42,091 nt of DNA, taken from Bacillota bacterium. GTDB taxonomy: Bacteria; Bacillota; Clostridia; Christensenellales; Aristaeellaceae. The stretch lies in contig JAEZHM010000052.1 of the NCBI GenBank assembly GCA_023416585.1, positions 1 through 42,091 on the forward strand, given 5' to 3'. The notes under the pieces are model-generated. The model searched no databases and had not been told where the DNA came from. It saw only the letters and a program-made list of their open reading frames with translations. Each line of letters opens with the position of its first letter. Positions within the stretch are counted from its first letter, which is position 1. Shown one piece after another: positions 25,943 to 34,593 of this stretch. The translations under genes and the position numbers were made by a program.

Positions 25943-27016
25943 ATGATATCCAGATTTGGCAAAATCATTACGGCATGTTCAGCTTTCTTTTTGGCATTGT
26001 TCATGTGTTTTTCGATCATGCCTGCCGCAATGGCTTTAGGATCGGGAGACGATGTAACAGCCGCCGGGTGCAACTATCCCACTACCCTAGAAGAGGGCAA
26101 ATCCTTTGCGCTCAAAGGCACCGTTTCATCGGAAAGCAGCGAGATCGTCCGTCTGGAGGCTGGTGCTTACGATAGCAAGGGCAATATGCTTACAGGCCGT
26201 TCCTGGAATCCCAAGGCCAAGAGCATTGACCTGCGCTGGTATGTGAACCCTCATGTGGAGTTTGGCAAGCTAACGGCCGGTACATACACATACAAGATCA
26301 CGGCCACAAACGGGTCGGTGAAGAAGACGCTTCTCAGCCAAACTTTTGAGGTGAAACCACGCTTAAAAACACCGGACGGCCTGTCTGCCAAGGGCTGCAA
26401 CTCCCCCACATCGCTTACAAAAGGAAAAGGCTATGCGCTGCGGGGCACGGTTTTATCCCAATCATCCAAAATCACGAACATTACGGTGGGCGTATACGAT
26501 AAGAACGGAAATCTTGTCACAGGCCGCTCCTATAACCCCAAAGCCAAAAGTGTTGACATAAGGTGGAAAGTGAACCCATATGTCAAGTTCGGCACGCTGG
26601 ATGTGGGCACCTACACCTATAAGATCATTGCCACAAACGGTGAAGGGCAGAAAACGCTGTTAAGCCAGGAATTCGAAGTCAAGGCTCCCGATCCTGTATC
26701 CGACAAGCTGTCCGCATCCGGCTTGAGCGCGCCAAGTCTTCTGATCAGAGGCCGCGGCTTTTATTTGAGGGGTGTTGTATCCTCCCAGACATCCAAGTTA
26801 AGTCAGCTTACGGCAGGCGTGTTTGACGCAAACGGCAACATGCTCACAGGCCGTTCCTGGAATCCAAAAGCAAAATCGGTGAACTTCCGTTGGTTTGTAA
26901 ATGAACACGTGAAATTCGGCACACTTGAGTTAGGTACTTATACTTACAAGGTTGTTGCCACCAATGATAGCGGAACCAGCACGCTGCTGGAAGCAAGCTT
27001 TCAAGTGGTGGAGTAA
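25943..27016 (+). CDS. Secreted protein with three Ig-like repeats
   Basis: A 357-residue protein. Residues 1-32 are a signal peptide (basic MISRFGK, then a hydrophobic core ending in PAAMA). The rest is three tandem repeats of about 105 residues. Each carries LxGTVSSxSS, then TGRSWNPKAKSxD, RWxVNxHVxFG, GTYTYKxxATN and TLLxxxFEV. The spacing suggests a beta-sandwich module. No LPxTG, lipobox or surface-layer domain follows, so the protein is probably released or bound non-covalently. ATG 25943 has GGAGG eight bases upstream; the frame is open further upstream but without a signal-like start. It is divergent from ctsR and ends at a strong terminator. Function unknown, perhaps adhesion. Confidence 0.85.
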   Translation: MISRFGKIITACSAFFLALFMCFSIMPAAMALGSGDDVTAAGCNYPTTLEEGKSFALKGTVSSESSEIVRLEAGAYDSKGNMLTGRSWNPKAKSIDLRWYVNPHVEFGKLTAGTYTYKITATNGSVKKTLLSQTFEVKPRLKTPDGLSAKGCNSPTSLTKGKGYALRGTVLSQSSKITNITVGVYDKNGNLVTGRSYNPKAKSVDIRWKVNPYVKFGTLDVGTYTYKIIATNGEGQKTLLSQEFEVKAPDPVSDKLSASGLSAPSLLIRGRGFYLRGVVSSQTSKLSQLTAGVFDANGNMLTGRSWNPKAKSVNFRWFVNEHVKFGTLELGTYTYKVVATNDSGTSTLLEASFQVVE

Positions 27017-27029
27017 TCAGAACATATAA

Positions 27030-27074
27030 AGAATGGCTCCCGGCAATCAAACCGGGAGCCATTCTTCTTTTATA
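27030..27074. terminator. Terminator between the secreted repeat protein gene and floT
   Basis: The perfect stem GAATGGCTCCCGG / CCGGGAGCCATTC is followed by TTCTTTT on the plus strand and a weaker T tract on the minus strand. Confidence 0.88.
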
Positions 27075-27087
27075 GTTTTTGTTACAA

Positions 27088-28500
27088 TCAGCCGTTTGAC
27101 GCTTCCTGCGCCGCTTTGCCGACAAGCCCTCCGGTGGTGATATCTTTGAGCATTTTGGGGATGTCCACTCCCACGGCTTCTTTGATGGATTCAAAGTTTT
27201 GGAGCATGGCGCCGGACACATCCTTGGACATTTGGGTTGCGCCACCTTCGCCAAAGAGAATGATCTTTTCGGTCTTGCTTAAAGGCTCGCTTACGGCCTT
27301 TGCGATCTCCGGCAGGCGGTTGACGATCATCTCAAGCATGGCGGCCTGACCGTACTGCTTCATGGCCTCTGCTTTCTTTAGGATTGCTTCCGCTTCGGCA
27401 TCACCCTTCAAACGAATGGCTTCAGCCTCAGTCTTTGCCAATACCAGGGCTGCATCAGCTTCCTTTTGCGCCTTAAAGAAGTCCGCTTCGGCACGCTCTC
27501 TGATCTCCACGCTCAAGCGTTCGCGCTCAATTTGAACCTGCTGTGCCTGCAATTGCGTTTGCTTTTCCAAGCGGACCAGTTCGGCGGCAGCCTTTTCTGT
27601 TTCCAGCTCCTTGCGGGCAACTTCCTGCTGCACATTATATGCCAGGTCGGCTGTTGCCTTCGCTTTGTCCTGTTCGGCCCGGAAGGACGCCTTTTTCAAC
27701 TCCAACAGCTTTTCCTGCTCGGCCATATTAGCATCCGATTCCGCTTTGGCCCGATAGCCTTCCTGCTGGGCGGTAGACTGGCGGATGAGGGTATCGCGCT
27801 CGGCTTCCGCTTTGGCTATGTCAGCGTCACGCTTTTTCTCGGAAATGTTCTTAACAGCCAGCGTATCCAGAACACCGTCATTGTCGGAGAAGTTCTGGAT
27901 CGTGAGGTTGACGATCTCAAGACCCATATTCTTCATATCCGTCGTGGCAGCCCGCTGCGTTTCCTGGGCGAACTTGTCGCGGTTTTGCACCAGGTCGGCA
28001 ATGGTCATGCGACCGATAATTTCGCGCATATTGCCTTCCAATACCTGCATGGCAACTGCTGCGATGTCGCTTTGTGTCCAGCCCAGGAACTGTTCCGCAG
28101 CGGTGGCCACGGAAACAGCGTCAGAACCAATTTTTATGTTGGCTACGCCATCCACCATCATGCCGATGTACTCCTGGGAGGGTACTGGCTGTGTGGTTTT
28201 GATATCAACCTGCATGATGCCAAGATTCAATTTGTCCACCCGTTCGAAGAAAGGAATCACGAATGTGGCACCGCCGCGAACGATGCGATAGCCAAACTCC
28301 TTTACAATCTCCTTGCCCGTATCGTCCTTGACCTTGTACTTGCGCCGCCGGCCGCTGACAATGAGCGCCACATTGGGCGGAACCTTGATGTAATTGCGCA
28401 CGAATGCGATGAAGAACAAGGCAACAATTCCGACAATGATCCAAAGAAAAATTTGCCCATTTTGCTGAAAGAACCGATCAGATGAAAACAACCAAACCAC
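27088..28500 (-). CDS. floT: Flotillin-like SPFH protein
   Basis: About 470 residues. An N-terminal hydrophobic anchor (FLWIIVGIVALFFIAF) is followed by the SPFH/PHB domain (about 35-200, with IVRGGATFVIPFFE and VDGVANIKIG), then a long Glu/Ala-rich coiled coil (AKAEAERDTL to AEAILKKAEA, roughly 220-370) and the flotillin C-terminus with QYGQAAMLEMIVNRLPEIAK. Flotillins scaffold ordered membrane microdomains. No ATG is available near the anchor. I choose GTG 28500 with AGGA five bases upstream; TTG at 28491 or 28521 are alternatives. It lies downstream of hflK-hflC on the same strand, separated by a hairpin-rich spacer. No NfeD-like gene, the usual flotillin partner, is adjacent. Confidence 0.9.
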   Translation of the reverse strand: MVWLFSSDRFFQQNGQIFLWIIVGIVALFFIAFVRNYIKVPPNVALIVSGRRRKYKVKDDTGKEIVKEFGYRIVRGGATFVIPFFERVDKLNLGIMQVDIKTTQPVPSQEYIGMMVDGVANIKIGSDAVSVATAAEQFLGWTQSDIAAVAMQVLEGNMREIIGRMTIADLVQNRDKFAQETQRAATTDMKNMGLEIVNLTIQNFSDNDGVLDTLAVKNISEKKRDADIAKAEAERDTLIRQSTAQQEGYRAKAESDANMAEQEKLLELKKASFRAEQDKAKATADLAYNVQQEVARKELETEKAAAELVRLEKQTQLQAQQVQIERERLSVEIRERAEADFFKAQKEADAALVLAKTEAEAIRLKGDAEAEAILKKAEAMKQYGQAAMLEMIVNRLPEIAKAVSEPLSKTEKIILFGEGGATQMSKDVSGAMLQNFESIKEAVGVDIPKMLKDITTGGLVGKAAQEASNG

Positions 28501-28525
28501 CCCTATCCTTTTTAAAATCAATTTC

Positions 28526-28767
28526 AGGGAAACCCTTTCCCTTAATATCGCATTACTGAATGCGAAGAAAAGAACGGTAGCATAAAGACTTGACTATAGG
28601 AGAGCAACGAAGGGGCCGAAGCTCCCTCGTTTGAGATAATCTCGGCCGGCTTTGCCGGTCGGGCGGGACGTTTGCGGAGCAAACATTCCTTACACGATTT
28701 CCCGGCCGCAAAGCATTGGCTTTGCAGGGAAATCTTGCAGGCTCGAACAAATGGCGCCTGAGCGCCA
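28526..28767. repeat. Cluster of six hairpins between hflC and floT
   Basis: In about 240 bases six inverted repeats follow one another: 28526-28542 (AGGGAAA/TTTCCCT), 28606-28631 (AACGAAGGGGC/GCTCCCTCGTT), 28643-28661 (CGGCCGGC/GCCGGTCG), 28670-28684 (GTTTGC/GCAAAC), 28696-28734 (GATTTCCC/GGGAAATC enclosing GCAAAGC/GCTTTGC) and 28752-28767 (TGGCGC/GCGCCA). None has a proper T tract on the minus strand, so they are not ordinary terminators. No protein-coding frame with a ribosome site is seen. Confidence 0.75.
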
Positions 28768-28777
28768 CTTGATCGAA

Positions 28778-29809
28778 TTATTTCTGCGTCGCCCACGCCA
28801 GCAAATCGCTCCAGAGTGGATGATTTTTGTCAAGCACCAGCGTGCTGTTTTGATCGAGGGATTTTTCCAATGCCTGCAAAGACCGCCAGTAGCTAAAGAA
28901 TTCGTCATCTTTGCCGTAGGAGTTGGCATAAATCTCCAACGACGCCGCGTCACCTTCTCCGCGTATGCGCCCGGCTTCGCTCATAGCGTCTGCCTCCAGC
29001 TTTCTCGCTTCCAGATCGGCACTGGCCACGGCTTTTTGATATTCTTCCTGACCCTCGCTGCGAAGCTGCTGGGCCACCTTGGCCCGGTCGGCCTGCATAC
29101 GGGCATAGGTGCTGTCAATATTGGCGGGTGGCAGCGAGGTACGGTGCACTTGAATATCCTTGACTTCAATGCCCCTTAAGCACATATCGGCATTAATGGT
29201 TTTCAGGCCTTCGGCCAAAGAGGCGTTCAGAGCATTCTTATTGCTCACAAAGTCGTCCGCCAGCATTCGGTTGATAGCCTGCACAATCACGGGATGGATC
29301 AGGTTGTCCATCTGATTTTCCGCGCTCACCATGCTGCCTAGTTTCAGGCTGAATAGCGCGGGATCAGCGATGTACCACTTGGCAAGGGTGGTAATATAGT
29401 ACTGCTTCTTTTCCTGAGTGTTCACTACCTCGCTGTCGGACACATAGGTGTACAAACGGGAAGAATACCGTTCCACCTTGTCCACAAAGGGCATTTTCCA
29501 TTGAAGACCGCCGCCTACAGCGATCTGCACACTGCCGGACATGGTGATCTCATCCTTCAGCTGATCAGCAAACTGCTCATGAAAGTCATTGCGGCTATTG
29601 ATAACAATGCGCTTGATTACACCGAAGCGGCTGACTACGGCTTGTTCAGCCTCACCCACAACATAGAAGCACTCGTTGAATAGGATCAGCAGTATGATGA
29701 ACAGTATGCCATAGAAAAAGATACGCTTGCCATTTTTGCGTGCAAAGGATTTTAGCTGCTCGCTCTGGTAATTGATTGGCTTCTGATAATTCGTCTGTCC
29801 GCTTTGCAT
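28778..29809 (-). CDS. hflC: HflC-like SPFH membrane protein
   Basis: A 343-residue prohibitin-type protein. One transmembrane anchor (IFFYGILFIILLILF) is followed by YVVGEAEQAVVSRFG, the start of the SPFH domain, then a helical region (ARMQADRAKVAQQLRSEGQEEY, DADMSEAGRIRGEGDAASLEIYA-like) and the typical HflC end (DDEFFSYWRSLQALEKSL...LVLDKNHPLW). HflK and HflC form a cage around the FtsH protease and modulate it; no ftsH is in the window. An in-frame GTG at 29818 overlaps the hflK stop, but AAGGAAGG is best spaced for ATG 29809. Confidence 0.92.
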   Translation of the reverse strand: MQSGQTNYQKPINYQSEQLKSFARKNGKRIFFYGILFIILLILFNECFYVVGEAEQAVVSRFGVIKRIVINSRNDFHEQFADQLKDEITMSGSVQIAVGGGLQWKMPFVDKVERYSSRLYTYVSDSEVVNTQEKKQYYITTLAKWYIADPALFSLKLGSMVSAENQMDNLIHPVIVQAINRMLADDFVSNKNALNASLAEGLKTINADMCLRGIEVKDIQVHRTSLPPANIDSTYARMQADRAKVAQQLRSEGQEEYQKAVASADLEARKLEADAMSEAGRIRGEGDAASLEIYANSYGKDDEFFSYWRSLQALEKSLDQNSTLVLDKNHPLWSDLLAWATQK

Positions 29810-29814
29810 ATCAA

Positions 29815-30783
29815 TCACCTTCCTTCCGTCGAGACGACAGCGGCATTAGGAACCTCGCCGCCATTCAAATCAAGTACCTTCAATACATTGCTTTCGTTAT
29901 CTGCAACGATGATCTTGCCGCTGTTGCTCATGATATGCTCCATGGTTTCTATCAGAAGCCTTTTCCTTGTGATCTCAGGCGCGGTCTTATACTTATCATA
30001 TACGGCGTCGAACACGGCTACTTCCGCCTCGGCCGCAGCAATCGTTTCCGCCTTATAGCCCTCAGCCTCCTGCAACATTTGGTACGCCTTGGAGCGAGCG
30101 GTGGGCAGCACCTCGTTTTTGTATTTTTCCGCTTCGTCAAGACGCTTTGTCATTTCGTTCTTGGCGTTGTTTACATCCTCGTAGGATGCGGCAACAGCTG
30201 TGGGGACATTTATATTCTGAATTCGGACACTGTTGATCTTCACACCCATCTCATAGCTGTCTACGACGCGTTGAAACTCCGGCAATACAGACCTTTCAAT
30301 ATTTTCCTTGTTTAAAAGCGCGTTGTCCAGCGACAAGCTTTGTATATTCCGGCGGATCACCGCCTCGAAGGCTAACTGAAGCGTGTCCTCCGGGTCGTCT
30401 ACGTCAAAATAATATTGCTTCACGTCCCGGATGGTGTACTGGTAGATGGCATCCAGTTCCACAATGCTGTTGTCGTTGGTGAGCATCACACGTTCACCTT
30501 CATTATCAGAATACTTGGACGCACGCCCGGCGGAGCCTTGCGCCGTGGTGCGGAAGCCGTACTCCTTGGTATGGATGGTGGTGACGCTCTCGCTGATCAC
30601 ATTCTGAACAAAAGGAATGCGGAAGTAAAGCCCAGGCCCATGGGTAGCAGTAACACGTCCAAAGGTGATGACCAGAGCTTCCTCGCCCTGCCCCACGCGG
30701 TAAAAGCCGCTGAGCAGTATGATCCCCGCCAACACCAATACAAAAAGAAACACCAGCAGCTTGCCGGATAACCTGGATCGCAT
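29815..30783 (-). CDS. hflK: HflK-like SPFH membrane protein
   Basis: A 322-residue partner of HflC. An N-terminal anchor (KLLVFLFVLVLAGIILLSGF) is followed by YRVGQGEEALVITFGRV and GPGLYFRIPFVQ, the conserved start of the HflK SPFH domain. The region ending PTAVAASYEDVNNAKNEMTKRLDEAEKYKNEVLP is the conserved SPFH end and helical stalk. The Gly-rich cytoplasmic N-tail of E. coli HflK is missing, as in many Gram-positive versions. AAGGAG lies before ATG 30783. It is the first gene of the hflK-hflC unit. Confidence 0.92.
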   Translation of the reverse strand: MRSRLSGKLLVFLFVLVLAGIILLSGFYRVGQGEEALVITFGRVTATHGPGLYFRIPFVQNVISESVTTIHTKEYGFRTTAQGSAGRASKYSDNEGERVMLTNDNSIVELDAIYQYTIRDVKQYYFDVDDPEDTLQLAFEAVIRRNIQSLSLDNALLNKENIERSVLPEFQRVVDSYEMGVKINSVRIQNINVPTAVAASYEDVNNAKNEMTKRLDEAEKYKNEVLPTARSKAYQMLQEAEGYKAETIAAAEAEVAVFDAVYDKYKTAPEITRKRLLIETMEHIMSNSGKIIVADNESNVLKVLDLNGGEVPNAAVVSTEGR

Positions 30784-30978
30784 GGTAAATCTCCTTCCCT
30801 ATTCAAAAGGGGCGTTTTCGCCCGTTATTGATGCGTTCAGCATACCATAATCAGTCTGTTTTGTATAGGATGGCCTTCCCAATCATACACAGGGAATCAT
30901 AAAATATACTTAGGGGCGTACGAACACAAAAACAGGATCTTGGGTGCGGAGAAAAGCAAGAATACTTCAAGTGTTATA

Positions 30979-31065
30979 TTGACACAGAACCATGTTTGTG
31001 GTTTAATAAGCCGAGCCTTTTAGTTTACTATTGCTAAACTCGCCATATTGACTGCAAGTTTAGCA
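30979..31065 (+). promoter_or_regulatory. Promoter and inverted-repeat operator of the pot operon
   Basis: TTGACA (30979-30984), 17 bases and TTTAAT (31002-31007) make a strong sigma-A promoter. Just downstream lies a nine-base inverted repeat TGCTAAACT (31032-31040) and AGTTTAGCA (31057-31065), placed to block transcription. It is a good candidate binding site for the adjacent XRE-cupin regulator. The rest of the 30784-31122 gap holds only a GGGCG/CGCCC hairpin at 30810-30823 near hflK. Confidence 0.7.
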
Positions 31066-31122
31066 GGATTAAACAAAAAGAGGCGGTTTCAGAAAGCAAT
31101 CCATTCCAAAGGAGATGAGCCT

Positions 31123-31665
31123 ATGAAGATCGGTGAAAAGCTGCGCCGACTGCGCATGCTTAGGGGGCTGACCCAGGAAGAACTGGCTGACCGGTGCGAG
31201 TTGAGCAAAGGGTTCATTTCCCAAGTGGAAAGGGATCTGGCCTCCCCCTCCATTGCAACGCTCACCGATATGCTGGAGTGCCTGGGCAGCAGTCTCCCCA
31301 ACTTTTTCAATGACAAGGAAGCCGAAAAAATCGTCTATACCTCCCAGGACATGTTTGTCAAGGAGGAAGCGGAAACGCTTCATGGCAGTATTACCTGGCT
31401 GGTGAACGACGCCCAGAAAAACAGTATGGAGCCCATACTTGTGGAGATGGCGGAAGGCGGGGAAACGCAAATGCTGCCGCCCCACGATGGCGAGGAATTC
31501 GGCTTCGTTCTCTCGGGCAGCATTCATATTTTAATTGGAAGCAAAAAACATAAGGCGAAAGCTGGCGACAGTTTCTGCATTCATCCCCACGCCCCCCATC
31601 AATTGATAAACGCAAGTAAATCCAAAGCCAAGGTTTTGTGGATCTCCACGCCCCCTATGTTTTGA
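31123..31665 (+). CDS. XRE-family regulator with cupin domain (PuuR-like), controlling the pot operon
   Basis: A 180-residue protein. Residues 1-60 are an XRE helix-turn-helix (LRRLRMLRGLTQEELADRCELSKGFISQVERD), and residues about 105-180 a cupin (LPPHDGEEFGFVLSGSIHILIG, GDSFCIHPHAPHQ). This architecture is common for regulators of polyamine and amino-acid transport, the cupin binding the small molecule. ATG 31123 has AAAGGAG before it. It lies 33 bases upstream of potA and is surely cotranscribed, giving autoregulation. Confidence 0.9.
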   Translation: MKIGEKLRRLRMLRGLTQEELADRCELSKGFISQVERDLASPSIATLTDMLECLGSSLPNFFNDKEAEKIVYTSQDMFVKEEAETLHGSITWLVNDAQKNSMEPILVEMAEGGETQMLPPHDGEEFGFVLSGSIHILIGSKKHKAKAGDSFCIHPHAPHQLINASKSKAKVLWISTPPMF

Positions 31666-31698
31666 GGGTATTATCATCGATAAAGGAGACCGCTCCCC

Positions 31699-32769
31699 AT
31701 GGTTGAAAAAACACACCTGATAGACCTTGAATCCATATCGAAGGATTTTGACGGCACCACGGTGCTGGATAGCATGAATTTGTATATCCGCAAAAAGGAA
31801 TTTGTAACGCTGCTGGGGCCAAGCGGCTGCGGAAAGACCACAACGCTTCGCATCATCGGCGGATTTGAACACCCCACGACAGGAAGGGTGCTTTTTGAGG
31901 GTAAGGATATCACCCACGTGCCGCCATACAAGCGCAAGGTAAACACCATTTTTCAAAAGTATGCGCTTTTCCCCCATTTGAACGTACAGGACAATATTGC
32001 ATTCGGCCTGAAGATTGCCAAAGTGGACCGCAATGACATCCGCCGCCGGGTGGATGCCATGCTGGACCTGGTGAACCTGAAGGGGTTCGGCAAGCGCAGC
32101 GTGGAATCCCTTTCAGGCGGCCAGCAACAGCGTGTGGCTATCGCAAGAGCATTGGTGAACGAGCCGGAGGTTCTTTTGCTGGATGAGCCACTGGGCGCGC
32201 TGGACCTGAAGCTGCGCAAGGAAATGCAGCTGGAACTGAAAAATATGCAGCAGCGGCTTGGCATTACCTTTCTGTACGTGACCCATGACCAGGAAGAAGC
32301 GCTGACCATGAGCGATACCGTTGTAGTCATGCGCGATGGCAAGATACTTCAAATAGGCGATCCCAAGCGCATATATGACGAGCCGGCAAATGCCTTCGTT
32401 GCGGACTTCATAGGAGAAAGCAATATACTAAAGGGAACCATGGTCCACGACGAGCTGGTAACCTTTGCCGGGGCCGATTTCCCCTGCGTCGACTTTGGGT
32501 TTGGTGAGAATGTACCTGTGGATGTGGTGGTGAGGCCAGAGGATGTAATGATTGTGGGTGAGGATGTGGGCCAGCTCACCGGCACAGTCAAGAGCGTTCT
32601 TTTTAAGGGTGTCCATTATGAAATGATGATAGATGCCGGAGAGTTCACTTTCAAAGTGCATTCCACCACCATGCAGCCGCAAAACTCAAGAGTTGGTATC
32701 TCCATCGTACCTTTCAATATTCACATCATGAAGCCCATGGCGGAAGCCAAGGAGGAAATGGAGCCTTGA
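31699..32769 (+). CDS. potA: Spermidine/putrescine ABC transporter ATP-binding protein
   Basis: A 356-residue ABC ATPase. Walker A is GPSGCGKTT, the Q loop FQKYALFPHL, the signature LSGGQQQRVAIARAL, Walker B VLLLDEPLGALDL and the switch His THDQEEA. A C-terminal TOBE domain (FIGESNILKG ... VVRPEDVMIV) is typical of PotA. It energises import through PotB and PotC. AAAGGAG lies ten bases before the ATG. It overlaps potB by four bases. Confidence 0.95.
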   Translation: MVEKTHLIDLESISKDFDGTTVLDSMNLYIRKKEFVTLLGPSGCGKTTTLRIIGGFEHPTTGRVLFEGKDITHVPPYKRKVNTIFQKYALFPHLNVQDNIAFGLKIAKVDRNDIRRRVDAMLDLVNLKGFGKRSVESLSGGQQQRVAIARALVNEPEVLLLDEPLGALDLKLRKEMQLELKNMQQRLGITFLYVTHDQEEALTMSDTVVVMRDGKILQIGDPKRIYDEPANAFVADFIGESNILKGTMVHDELVTFAGADFPCVDFGFGENVPVDVVVRPEDVMIVGEDVGQLTGTVKSVLFKGVHYEMMIDAGEFTFKVHSTTMQPQNSRVGISIVPFNIHIMKPMAEAKEEMEP

Positions 32770-33755
32770 TAAGTGGCATGCAGCTTCCTACCTGGGCATG
32801 GTGGCTGATGGTGCTTGGTTTTTTAGGCTTTGCGTCATTGGTGTATATGTCCATCCGCCGCAACAGCGGCGTAAAACGTTCGCTGTTTGCCTCCCCCTAT
32901 ACGCTGTGGATGATTTTGTTCACGGTACTGCCTGTGATTCTCATCGGCTACTACGCCTTTACCGACAAAACGGGCGCCTTTACCTTCGACAATTTCAGCC
33001 ACTTTTTTGACAGCAATCATGCCAAGAACCAGATCTATGCTTCTATGGGCGATCAGTACGCTTCCTACATTCACCGTGGCACGGTGAATGTGGATACGCT
33101 GGCCTATTCCCTGTGGATGGCCTTCTTGTGTACCGTGATCTGCCTTTTCATGGGTTATCCCGCCGCGCTTTTCATGGCGGACAAGGATATGAAAATAGGC
33201 GCCACCATCGTAGTGCTGTTCATCATACCCATGTGGATGAATTTCCTTCTGCGCACTGTGGCCTGGATGTCACTGCTGGAAGACCAGGGCCTGATAAACA
33301 ACGTTTTAAGGTCGCTGGGCGTTGGCAGCGTGCAGCTCATGTACAACAACGGTGCGGTTTTGCTTGGCATGGTATACAACTTCCTGCCATTTATGGTATT
33401 CCCTATCTATACGTCCCTTACAAAAATGGACGTGCGCCTTCTGGAAGCTGCCCAGGATCTGGGCGCCAGCCATGTTAAGACTTTTTTGCGTGTAACGCTG
33501 CCACTCAGCATTCCCGGCATCATTTCTGGAATCACCATGGTATTCATGCCTTCCGTCACCACGTTCTTCATCCCCCGCATCCTGGGCGGCGGAAATACCA
33601 TGATGTTCGGTGACTTGATTGAGAATAAGTTTTTGACGGAAGGCAACTGGAACGTGGGCAGCGCCCTCAGCCTGATCATGATGGTTCTGATCCTTTTAAG
33701 CCTTGGCATTTTGCGTAAGGCCGATCCGGAAGGCGAAGGGGGGAGCATGATATGA
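32766..33755 (+). CDS. potB: Spermidine/putrescine ABC transporter permease PotB
   Basis: A 329-residue permease with six or seven membrane helices. It has an extra N-terminal helix (WWLMVLGFLGFASLVYMSI) before the usual start (SPYTLWMILFTVLPVILIGYYAF). The EAA loop that docks on PotA is EAAQDLGASHVKTFLRVTLPLSIPG. The start appears to be TTG 32766, with GGAGG ten bases upstream and overlapping the potA stop; ATG 32778 is possible but lacks a good ribosome site. It overlaps potC (ATGA). Confidence 0.93.
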   Translation: MISGMQLPTWAWWLMVLGFLGFASLVYMSIRRNSGVKRSLFASPYTLWMILFTVLPVILIGYYAFTDKTGAFTFDNFSHFFDSNHAKNQIYASMGDQYASYIHRGTVNVDTLAYSLWMAFLCTVICLFMGYPAALFMADKDMKIGATIVVLFIIPMWMNFLLRTVAWMSLLEDQGLINNVLRSLGVGSVQLMYNNGAVLLGMVYNFLPFMVFPIYTSLTKMDVRLLEAAQDLGASHVKTFLRVTLPLSIPGIISGITMVFMPSVTTFFIPRILGGGNTMMFGDLIENKFLTEGNWNVGSALSLIMMVLILLSLGILRKADPEGEGGSMI

Positions 33756-34531
33756 AGCGGTTTATCAAGCATGCATACCTCTCCCTTATCCTGCTGTTTT
33801 TGTATATCCCTATTATCGTGCTGATTTTCCAGTCCTTCAACGGCGGTAAAAGCCGCGCCAAGTGGGAAGGCTTTTCCTTTAGATGGTACGGTGCGCTGTT
33901 TAATGACAAGTCCATTATGGACGCGCTGTATGTGACCCTTACCGTGGCCATACTGGCTGCCATCGCGGCTACTTTCCTGGGCACGCTGGCGGCCATCGGC
34001 ATCCATGCCATGCGAAAACGGCCGCAATCCGTTATGATGACCATGACCAACCTGCCCATGACCATGCCGGATATCGTAACAGGTATATCGCTGATGCTTC
34101 TGTTCTTGTTCGCCAAGGTGGAGCGGGGCTATGTGACCATGCTGTTGGCACACATCACCTTCAATACGCCGTATGTGATCCTCTCGGTGCTTCCAAAGCT
34201 CAAGCAAATGAACAAGTACAGCTATGAGGCCGCACTGGACCTTGGGGCCACGCCGGGGTATGCTTTATTGCATGTCATACTGCCGGAAATCAGCCCGGGT
34301 GTCATTACCGGAGCGCTACTAGCCTTCACCCTTTCGCTGGACGACTTTGTCATCAGCTATTTCACCACCAGCCCGCTGGTTCAGAACCTATCGACGTTGA
34401 TATATTCCAAGGCCCGCATCGGCATCGAGCCCACGCTGAATGCTTTGAGCGCGCTGATGTTCGTAGCGCTGCTGCTTTTATTGCTGGCCGTCAACCGACG
34501 CACTGCCAAGGCGGAAAAGAAGAACCTCTGA
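33752..34531 (+). CDS. potC: Spermidine/putrescine ABC transporter permease PotC
   Basis: A 259-residue permease with six membrane helices. It begins AYLSLILLFLYIPIIVLIFQSF, and the EAA loop is EAALDLGATPGYALLHVILPEISPG. LSLDDFVISYFTTSP is a PotC hallmark. It pairs with PotB in the inner part of the importer. Confidence 0.94.
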   Translation: MKRFIKHAYLSLILLFLYIPIIVLIFQSFNGGKSRAKWEGFSFRWYGALFNDKSIMDALYVTLTVAILAAIAATFLGTLAAIGIHAMRKRPQSVMMTMTNLPMTMPDIVTGISLMLLFLFAKVERGYVTMLLAHITFNTPYVILSVLPKLKQMNKYSYEAALDLGATPGYALLHVILPEISPGVITGALLAFTLSLDDFVISYFTTSPLVQNLSTLIYSKARIGIEPTLNALSALMFVALLLLLLAVNRRTAKAEKKNL

Positions 34532-34593
34532 TGTTATGCGCAATCGCGCAAAGCATAAATTTACCCAGATTACAAACCAGGAGGTCATATCCC

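Noticed and set aside
27466..28485. A 339-codon plus-strand open frame opposite floT
   Set aside because: It mirrors the Glu/Ala-rich flotillin coiled coil; its Leu/Phe-rich composition is a by-product of the opposite strand.
30810..30823. GGGCG-TTTT-CGCCC hairpin upstream of hflK as a terminator
   Set aside because: The tail in either direction is not a proper T tract, and no transcript needs to end there.
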